A stretch of DNA of 64,000 nt from Paralvinella palmiformis (taxonomy: Eukaryota > Annelida > Polychaeta > Terebellida > Alvinellidae), in contig JAODUP010000662.1 in assembly GCA_025642065.1 (NCBI GenBank), forward strand, positions 494,001 through 558,000, in the 5' to 3' direction. The notes beneath the pieces were generated by a model. It was not told the origin of the DNA. It did no database searches and saw only the letters and a list, made by a program, of their open reading frames with translations. The position numbers and the translations under genes were made by a program. Of this stretch, positions 25,825 through 64,000 are shown piece by piece (within the stretch, counting starts at the first letter, position 1; every line of letters starts with the position of its first letter).

Positions 25825-26554
25825 TAACTTGGTTATAAATTATCTACCAAATATTAATTCTGTCGGCGTAAAACCAGTTCAGAAATGTGAGACCATTAAC
25901 CAAATTTTCGTTTTCTACATTGGCTGCATGACGCGGTGCTTTCATAAATGCCTTGTTCATTCTCTCTACACTCGCATTCACCTGTGACCAATATGGTGTG
26001 ACATGCTTAACTTTAATTGCATACATTGCTGATTGTGACAACAGGCGAGATAGCGAGTCTGCTATGTTTGATGATCCCGGTATATATTTATATATTTGAT
26101 TATGTAATCATATGGTTGCATGCGCAATACCCGGCGCTGAATACGTACTGAAGGCTTGGAGGTTTTAGAGTAAATGTACTCTAATGGCTTGTGATTAGTC
26201 AGTAGCTCAACTATACGGCAATACAACTACATATGAAAACACCCACAGCCCCAAACAACTACAAGGGCCCCCTTTCAGTCTGAGAATAGCGTATATCTTC
26301 TACTCCATATAATGCACGACTCTTGAATGTTATTAGAGAATATTTTCCATCTCTGCTTCATTACCAGTACTCCGCCTAATCCAAGTGGACTAACTTACAC
26401 TATGACCGGATTATCAGCTTAAACATTCTAGTAAGCCATAGTATGCAAACTAATTAGTCCATGTTTAAGTTAATTAAAAAATGCTTGCTGTGTATCACTC
26501 CAAGTCCATTCAGTGTTCCTTCTAGTCAGTATATGCAATCGTTCCGCCGCTGTT

Positions 26555-26743
26555 GCGGGCGCCTCCGTGGTCTAGCGGTAGCGTGTTGGACCACAGATCA
26601 CTACCACTCGTGTTCGAATTCCCGGCGTCGGCATATCTGAAAGTTGTTTCGTCTTTCACTTCGGCTCATTACCTTTGGAGGTCGCTCGGCCCATTTAGCC
26701 TACCTTGTGCACAAAAGTGGCAATAAAACATCAATCATCATCA
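26555..26743 (+). mobile_element. SINE-B copy 3, nested in the gypsy fragment
   Basis: Best-preserved head: gggcgcctccgtggtctagc with the A box, then GTTCGAATTCCCGG. The tail is acatcaatcatcatca. Flanks tccgccgctgtt at 26543-26554 and 26744-26755 form a perfect 12-bp target duplication. Confidence 0.92.
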
Positions 26744-26940
26744 TCCGCCGCTGTTACAAAGCCCGGAATGAATCTTGAACAGTACCAGACAAGGCCCAGG
26801 AAACCTTTAACCTCAGCGACTGTATTTGGTATTCAACTGCTTCGGCTTTATTCTTGCCTGCCTTTATTCCTTAATCAAAACTGGAAAACTATTCAGAAGT
26901 GGAGTATCTGGCAGAATTCCTTGACAAGATTGCCAAATAA

Positions 26941-28872
26941 TTGAATTACCAGGTGTTCGATGGCGGACTCAGCAGAGAGGGCAGGAATAAATTCAGCAAA
27001 GGGAAGCTAAAAGGCTACAGTTTTACTGTACATGAAATGCCATCCAGAAATCAAAGGATGCTTAACCCAACCGATGTGATAAGCGTACTCCTGAGCCCAG
27101 ACGGTGCTTGCTACTTGTGTAAAGATGATCACATGATGAATTCCTGTAACAGTATTTCTTGCTATGAGTGGTCAGAATAGGCTATGCGCTGTAAAGGTAA
27201 TGGCTTTGCTTCTATTACCTTGGGGGACGGCACCATCCCCGCTGATACTATGCTATAACCCCTGCGTGTGGTTATAGACACTCACCATTGCCTCATGAGG
27301 CGATGACCGCACATATGCCATCAGCTGCTTCTGTTGATATGAAGAGTTGGGCGTCTTCTACATGTGACCTAGATAGGCACAACACTAATAACGCTGGCAG
27401 TTGTGTCTGTGGAGAAGAAGAGTGATGAAAGGTCAGTTACGGTGTGTGCCCTCCTGGATCCTGGTAGTAATTTCACTTTCTGTTCTCGTACACTGATCGA
27501 CAGGTTAGGTATCTGTGGCACTGCAGTGAAGCTGAATCATGAGACTCTTACAGATGGCAAGAACATTACAGCTACGGAAGTCTCACTTGAAGTATTAGGT
27601 AACGGTTTAAAGGGCAAGGGGATAATGTTGCACAGAGTACTTGGGATGAGAACGTGAGTGAAGAGAATCAACGTCGTTGACTTCAGTGGCTGCAGCAATT
27701 TCCTGTGCTTTAAAGCTTTCGCATTAAACGTTGTGATTACTCATTCTTTGTAGTTCCTCATTTTTGTGATGCATCCCAAGAAGCATATGGATCTGTGTCC
27801 TACTTGCGTTCTGTAGCTGCAGATGGTAAAGTGCATTATATGATGTCGATGGGCAAATCGCCTTTAGCGCCCAATAATGACGATCACAATACCCATAATA
27901 AAGTAGATGGGAGCTGTGTTAGTGGAGCAGATACTTGGAAATTTGTGTCAAGAGTTGCGGATAAATATTCCTCGAATAACATTTCGGGCAACCAGTATGA
28001 TTGTGCTTCAGTTTATATCCAACCGGAGCAAACGGCTGAAGACATTTGTAGGCAATAAAATAGCCACGATCCATGATGGATCGAGTCCTATTCAGTGGAG
28101 ACATATTTACAGCGACAACAACCCAGCGGATGATGCCTCACGATGATTATGTGCCAAAGAGAATTTCTGTGGAAGGATGAGTCGAAATGGCTACCAACAC
28201 CAGATATCTTCCTTGATATTGCACTTAATATATGTGACCAATAAATGTGTTAAATACAAGGTTAGAACCGGATGAAATGAAACAAACTGAGTGGGGTATA
28301 TTGCATTATATGCAAACTAAGCACTTCAAACAAGTGATCAGGATCCTAGAAGCCAATGGGCATGTTATCAAGGAAAGTTCAATATATAGACTTGAACCTG
28401 CACTCACTGGTCGACTTTTGAGAGTTCGAGAAAGAATTCAATCAGCTTTCATTCCGATCATTATTCATCGAGAGAATCGTGTATCATTACCGATTGTTCG
28501 ATATATTCATGAAAAGAACGTTGCGCATTCTGGAAAAGAACATGTGTTGTCGTCGATAAGGCAACACCTTTGGATACCGAGAGCAAGACCACTTGTGAAC
28601 CGATTCTTGCGTAATTGTATTTCACGGAAGAGAATGAGAGGATTGCCAGCTATCCAGCGAATGGCTGATCTATCTATAGAGCGAGTAATACGCCATACTG
28701 AACAGCATTCTCGTCCGTTGTAATCGATTGTGTTGATCCATGTTACGCCAAGAGAGGTCGAACCCAAGAAAAGAAGTACGGGTGTCTATTCACCTGTTTG
28801 CGTATTAGAGCTATCCATATCGAGAAGCTGCATTCCATGGGAGCAGATTCATTCGTGAACGCTTTGTCCAGG
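26941..28872 (+). mobile_element. BEL/Pao retrotransposon, 5' segment (gag end to integrase)
   Basis: A gag knuckle CYLCKDDHMMNSC lies near 27110. The BEL-type aspartic protease is VCALLDPGSNFTFCSRTL at about 27440-27500, with the catalytic motif as DPG instead of DSG. A short RNase H block VVPHFCDASQEAYGSVSYL lies near 27750. Next come WRHIYSDNNPADDASR, the integrase zinc region with HSGKEHVLSSIRQHLW, and core blocks GCLFTCLRIRAIHIEKLHSM up to about 28872. The reverse transcriptase is deleted between protease and RNase H. A LINE then interrupts the element. Confidence 0.78.
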
Positions 28873-30540
28873 TCCATCTTATTTATTATTTGAATAGCCA
28901 TTTTTAGAAGTTTAAATATTTTATTATTTTCGTTATTGTGAATTGCTAGACCCCATGCTGTTATTGCATACAGTATCCGAGAATGTATTAATGAAAAGCA
29001 TAAAGTTTGTAATGTTGACTTAGGCAAGAAGTTCTTTAATTTATTTATTATGAACAAGTTTCTTGATATTGTATTATTTATATATTGAATATGGTACTTC
29101 CAGGTCAAGCGTTCATCATAATGTATTCCCAGAAATTGTATCGATTTCCCCTCCAATTACTTCCAATTTGAGCTATTTCGTATTCATTTATAGTCAGGTG
29201 TTGATTTGTTTGATAAGATTTCCTCCGTCTTGGGCATATAATGAGATACTTGGTTTTATCGGCAGTAAGGCATAACATATTATCACATAACCATTTAAAT
29301 ACATTTTGCAAGTGAAAGTTGGCATTAGAATAGAGGAATTTGATATCAGTGTGTGAAAAATATAATGTTGTATCATCAGCAAAACATAATATATTGGCTA
29401 TAGGAAGGGCGTTAGCAATATCATGGATGTAGAAGATAAAGAGAAGTGGACTTAAATGGAACCTTGGGGAATCCCACATGTTACTTCCAATACTTTCGAC
29501 GAACGATTGCCATAATTTACATATTGTTTTCTATTTGTCAGCTAGCTGCGCAATCAATCATTTGCAAGACCTTTAATCCCTTATCGTTTTAATTTTTGCA
29601 ATAATATTTCATGATTGATTGTGTCAAAAGCCTTCTTTAAGTCAACGAATATCTCCATTGTTAGTTCTGGATTAGCTTTGTTATTGGCATTGGCAATGTG
29701 GTTCAGAAAAGTATTAGTGGATGCGTTGTGGTATGACTCTTTCGAAAGCCATATTGATGTTTGTATAATATGTTATGTTTATTTATGAAGGATAATAATC
29801 TAGTGTACATTATTTTTTCTAATAATTTAGAGAATGCAGGCAATAGACTGATTGGTCTGTAATTGTCAAGTTTAGATATTTCACCAGATTTATAGATAGG
29901 TATGACCTTGGATAGTTCATATTTTCCGGAACAACTCCCTTTGAAAACGACAAATTAATTATATAGGTTAGTAGGTAAGCGATGTCTTCGATTATTTCAG
30001 ATAATAATTTCGTTGATATTTCATCAAATCCGGAGCTAGTTTTCCTTTATAATGTTTTGTTGTGTCTGTGATATTTATCGGGTCCGTAGAGGTTATAAAC
30101 ATATTGTTTGAAATGTTATGACTTATATAGTTTTCAAATGTTTCATTCTGTTTTGGTATTTTGCTTTGGACGTGTTTTTTCTTCCTATATTAACGAAATA
30201 ATTATTGAATAATTCGGCAATTTCTGTTTTATCGATTACTTTCTTATTATTGACGACGAAGAAATCAGGACAGGTTTTTGTCGTTTTGTTTTCCAATTAA
30301 TTTCCTTAATTCGATCCGCGTTTGTTTGATATTGTGTTTATGTGAATTGAATACCTCATCATAGTACCTCATCATCAGTTGCCGCCTTGTCGTGTTATAC
30401 AATTTATTATTAAAGGTTTTATATTTTGTGATATTTGGTTCAGTAGGCTTAGACAGTTTCTTTTTGAATAATTTTGCTTTATGTATTGATGATGTTAGTA
30501 GACCCGTCGTCATCCATGGTTCTCTATTGATATATTTTTA
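28873..30540 (-). mobile_element. Jockey/CR1-type LINE pol inserted in BEL/Pao
   Basis: Minus-strand order: a pre-RT linker with KPTEPNITKYKTFNNKLY (30265-30513), GEISKLDNYRPISLLPAFSK near 29870, then PLLFIFYIHDIANALP and the catalytic FADDTTLYF at about 29360-29380. It continues with FLGIHYDERLTWKYHI and breaks off at INKMD. Frameshifted. The usual 3' tail is absent. Confidence 0.72.
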
Positions 30541-31411
30541 ATGCATTGGCTCTAGATGAAACGTCTCCACGGAACTGTTGACAATTAGCAAGCGTCCTGA
30601 GTACGACTGCTGGGAATGACGGTTTGGTCAGCTCCGCAACAGTGAAGACGCCATCAACTGTCCTTATTTAGCCAGTGACTAAATTACGTTTACTTGAATC
30701 TACCACGTAGATTGAATGCCTATTTCATAGGATTTCATGTGAGTTATGGTTCTCGTCTAATTTGTCTAATTTTAACTTTGCTTAACCTGTTCATGTCAGA
30801 TACATTTCGTACGAGTTTGAAATATTGTATTGGTGTATGTTGGTAATAATGCTTGTAATAATACTTACACACTTAATGTTTGTAAGTAATATCAGTTATT
30901 GAGAAACTTTACAGAACGTTATGATAAAAGCCACTAACGTGGCCACCACCCCCACGAAGTGTGGAAGCGGGAGAAGAAAGTAAATCATGACGGATTAGTT
31001 CGCATATGTTTTTGCTTTGTGATTCTTATGTTGTGTGGCGGGATGCCCAAATCGGTAGGAAGCGAATTGTTAATTTATTTGAAGGAGTGACGTTTAGTTG
31101 TCATTTCGATATATGTGTTGTACTGAGTAGATGTAAACTTCATGTCAAAATATTTGAACCGAGTTTAGTGAATTGAATTGTTTTTAAGTATTTGAACAGC
31201 TCCTTTATTGGATATTAGGTATTTGTAAGTTTATAAGTTTGGTATTAGTGTATTTGCAGTTTCACGAACTGAACTGAATTGAATTGAACTGAACTGAATT
31301 GAAGTAAAATAAACTCGAACCTGAAACGGATACATTGATGAATTATACTAGTGTATCTTCAAAAGGTCGTGTTCTATCGTCACTCAATGGGTCGGGGCGT
31401 TTCTACCAGTC
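30541..31411 (+). mobile_element. BEL/Pao 3' segment and possible 3' LTR
   Basis: After the LINE the plus strand reads TTAGNDGLVSSATVKT and PVTKLRLLES, the typical C-terminal end of BEL/Pao integrase, at about 30590-30700. A purine run gggagaagaaag near 30968-30979 could be the polypurine tract. The following ~410 bp could be an LTR, but no second copy exists in the window to prove it. Confidence 0.5.
31264..31320. repeat. (GAACT/GAATT)n low-complexity tract
   Basis: Alternating gaactgaactgaattgaa units over about 55 bp, inside the possible BEL LTR. Confidence 0.85.
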
Positions 31412-31464
31412 ATATGCAACATACACGAGAACAAAATACCTCACATGCAGTACTGAAAGAAAAA

Positions 31465-31466
<2 letters not shown>

Positions 31467-31510
<44 letters not shown>
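31467..31510. repeat. (AT)n microsatellite
   Basis: About 20 AT units downstream of the BEL/Pao remnant. Confidence 0.95.
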
Positions 31511-31513
<3 letters not shown>

Positions 31514-31814
31514 ACAAATAAAAATCCTATCATTTATAATTCTTTGGTTTCTGGAATTCCTCCCATGACGATGAACATGTTAAATCGCTTGTTCAATGAA
31601 CATTTTTCACCCATTAATGGACAAAATTGATTCAATTTGTAAGAATAAAAGATTCTTGTTTATTGTGACTTGTGGTGCTGAATATTTTCAAATAAAACAC
31701 ACATACGTGCTCTTTTGTTTACCCTTTAAACTCTTTTAATTCACACAACAGAAGAGGTAAAGGATTTTTAGTAACTATGATATATAATGATGCATCGTGA
31801 TAAAATAATTTCAT

Positions 31815-32290
31815 TATGATGGGATGGATGGATGAAAGTTGTTTAACGACACATCGGGACAATTTAGGCCAATCATTGTCCTAGACCGTTTGGTAATAAA
31901 ACCGCATGAAAGATTCTTTATAAAAGGTTAATAAGCCCGATTACAAGTGTCGATAAAAGTTATGTATCAGCTAAGATGTAAATATGCTAATCGTTGAGCA
32001 GAAATGATAAATATGTAAACAGTATGTTGGTGCATAGATCTATAAGGTTGTTAAAAAGATAAACTCATCAGATTCTTAATCTTCCAAAATGGCGTCTGAA
32101 ATGTGAAATATAGTAAAGAATGACTAGCTCTGACTAGAGATAATCAAATGAGTTTCTGCTAAAAGAGAACATCCGCTTCTCTAGAGGAAATAGGAATAAA
32201 AAGGTTAAGACGTTGACTAGGTGTTCCAAGTTTAAATAAATTATATTAAAAATAAAATCCCGGCTTCTCTTAGAAAGCATAAAATTGTAT
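31815..32290 (-). mobile_element. I/Nimb-like LINE 3' end, 5'-truncated
   Basis: The reverse complement matches the 3' UTR of the 16.4-22.06 kb element block by block: tattaaccttttataaagaa, ccgatgtgtcgtta, and a tccatccatcc tail at 31821-31837. It contains no coding part. This copy fixes the 3' end of the family. Confidence 0.8.
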
Positions 32291-33840
32291 CCAGAGTAAT
32301 ATTCACCATTTTTCTCTCCGTGTATTAGGAGAATAGGTTAATTATGTATTTAGAATATAGAACATGGTATCATCAACCGATAACGTATGCTATTCATTCT
32401 AAATGTGACTTCGTGTAGTTTTAAAAAGCACACTTGCTATGCTAGCATTGCAAACGTTACAATAAGTGCATGCCGCAGTTTAGAATTGCAGGAAGTGTAT
32501 GCTACATTGTAGAACTGCAAGATGGACCTGGTGGTGCTGGAAGTACATCATGCTCGACATATTGGTCAGAGTTGACACTTAAATTTCTGATATTGGATTG
32601 CCATAATTTTTACGGTTTTTAATGAACCAAGGTAAGCTCTTACCACTAAAAACTGCCAATGAAATTTAAATAGTTTTTCACACATTTGTCACTTACATTT
32701 ATATAACGTACAGTAATGAAAGCCGAAGTTTTATTTATTTATTTAACATCACACTATCAATACATTTAATACAATATATATATATAATTGTGTTAATTAA
32801 AAGCTGCCATTATGACAATATCTAGTAGTAAGAATACAAAAGAACATAGTATATACATGGCTCGTTTAATAAAATTGTGCAGATCGTCTTATTATCGATA
32901 GACGGCCCTTGTGTGAGATATCATACATCTAGCCAACTGACGTTATGATCATAAACCATTTTATTGTGTACTAGCATGAAGATCGGCTAAAGGAAATAAT
33001 CAAAGATAATTGTGTGCTAATATCCTCTATTACTGGTGTCTAAAGTGCTGCGCATCGCATTGTCAATGACTCTATCATTTGAAGAGTATCCAATAAGTTG
33101 TCAACATGTTGGTAATAAGTATTCCTTCTGCTTCGAGAAATTTAATATTTCTATTGATTCAAAACGTCGCTAATCAATGGCAGACTTGATTAATTAAGGA
33201 ACATCTCGTAATTTGGTATTCCACACTTTAACTAATGATGATTTATTAAAATATTCAGTAAAACCGCTAATCTGGGGGAAATTTTCAATGGACACGTCAA
33301 GAATGGCAAAAATAATTTCCGTGGACACAATTGTTTTAATAATATTAATGGAAGTAAAAAAATGGCAAAGGCTTTTATCCCGACAAATAAGTGCAGAACT
33401 TCGATTGAACGTATAAATGAACTGACGCAAGATAGAATAAAGTTTGTTTACATAGTTAGATTCCTTTAAATGTATTTAACTGTTTACGATGATCATAATA
33501 TACTTCATTTGAAACATTTATTATTCTGTCTTCGGCTAACTATATGGTATATTGTTGAATTTTAATATTCTTAGTTAATACTTTGACTTGCATTCCAATA
33601 TTTATTACTCTTATATTGTTAAACGTACTCTTGACTAATTAACAACAACGACATCATCAACAACAACAACAAAACAAAGTTATAAATACAATGTCCAATC
33701 AGAGCTGATCATTCAAAATACATATATATATAAAACCTCATTAGTGGCAGGTAATTAGTTCTATATTGATATATGTGGCGAAGGTACCTCATTTGCTAGT
33801 AGTATATGAAACAGGGGAACACCAAGTAACAGATATATAA
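32291..33840. other. Intergenic stretch, nothing recognised
   Basis: AT-rich; I see no supported gene or transposon signature. Short ORFs at 33194-33430 look random. Confidence 0.5.
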
Positions 33841-33861
33841 TATACAATACAAACCAAAGTT

Positions 33862-33862
33862 G

Positions 33863-33894
<32 letters not shown>

Positions 33895-33918
33895 ATGTGT
33901 GAGTGAGTGAGTGAGTGG

Positions 33919-33951
<33 letters not shown>

Positions 33952-33965
33952 CGCGCAGCGAGAGA
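33862..33965. repeat. (AT)n-(GT)n-(GC)n composite microsatellite
   Basis: Consecutive AT, GT, GAGT, GT and GC runs about 180 bp downstream of the receptor stop codon. Confidence 0.9.
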
Positions 33966-34027
33966 GATATGTATCTGTTTAAGAAAATTGCAGGCAGAGG
34001 AAAAATAAAATTAATGCAAATTGTGCA

Positions 34028-34033
34028 TTTATT
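34028..34033 (-). promoter_or_regulatory. Poly(A) signal of the lectin/CCP receptor
   Basis: TTTATT on the plus strand is AATAAA on the minus strand, about 110 bp after the stop codon at 34144. Confidence 0.55.
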
Positions 34034-34143
34034 CAAACGTGCTCAAAATTCGGATACAACGGAGATCAATCAATAACTGACGGTATTAACAAACACAAAT
34101 AACACAGAGGCTGAACGAAAACAGCAATTATCTATAGCGACAT

Positions 34144-63975
<29,832 letters not shown>

Positions 63976-64000
63976 CTTTAATAATATCGGCCAATTAGCA

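Larger units (their letters stand above)
25250..26940 (-). mobile_element. Ty3/gypsy pol fragment (RT end, RNase H, integrase)
   Basis: Minus-strand order: NTVAEVKGFLGLVWYCSRF (RT connection) near 26800, interrupted by a SINE, then WTWSDTQQAFF and TNHKPLEYIYS (RNase H). The integrase part is HVTPYWSQVNASVERMNKAF at 25844-26041, and a C-terminal integrase tail lies at 25250-25450. Stops are frequent and no LTR is seen. The element also contains a 47-bp minisatellite. Confidence 0.8.

Noticed and set aside
26559..26630. tRNA gene
   Set aside because: Head of SINE-B, flanked by a 12-bp target duplication and followed by the SINE body.

Overview
The window looks like animal nuclear DNA, most likely from a lophotrochozoan and probably a mollusc. 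It is AT-rich and intron-rich. It carries tRNA-derived SINEs, several LINE lineages (I/Nimb-like and CR1/L2-like), Ty3/gypsy and BEL/Pao debris, and very many microsatellites. No bacterial or organellar features are visible. The mollusc assignment is an inference from this repeat mix and from the modular extracellular genes; no single marker proves it.

Layout. (1) 1-8613, plus strand: the 3' part of a gene for a secreted modular protein with follistatin/Kazal units, one TSP1 repeat and a C-terminal cystine knot. I resolve seven exons with matching phases; the 5' end lies outside the window. Its introns hold SINEs, a LINE 3' end and a duplicated anonymous repeat. (2) About 8.9-33.7 kb: an intergenic transposon graveyard between two convergent genes. 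It holds a pogo-like transposase remnant, a broken PIN/FEN1-like ORF family, two I/Nimb-like LINEs in series, at least four CR1-like pieces, a Ty3/gypsy pol fragment containing both a SINE and a 47-bp minisatellite, and a BEL/Pao element split by a LINE. (3) 34144-63975, minus strand: one apparently complete 35-exon gene for a single-pass membrane receptor of about 2,118 residues. Its order is signal peptide, PAN/apple, four C-type lectin domains, a short linker, a second PAN, a fifth C-type lectin domain, 19 sushi/CCP domains, a transmembrane helix and a short tyrosine-free tail. Many of its exons have no usable start codon and were found by reading splice sites and phase.

The receptor is the main discovery. 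It resembles a selectin or complement-receptor layout (lectin head, CCP stalk, membrane anchor) but has two PAN domains and five lectin domains. Nearly all domain borders are phase-1 introns, so the exons are interchangeable modules. A two-exon CCP unit has been duplicated in tandem and carries unusual cysteine changes. Two lectin domains show one-base frame conflicts that cancel in total length. These may be assembly errors or real lesions.

The two genes converge tail to tail. Both products are predicted to be extracellular. Nothing in the sequence shows that they work together.
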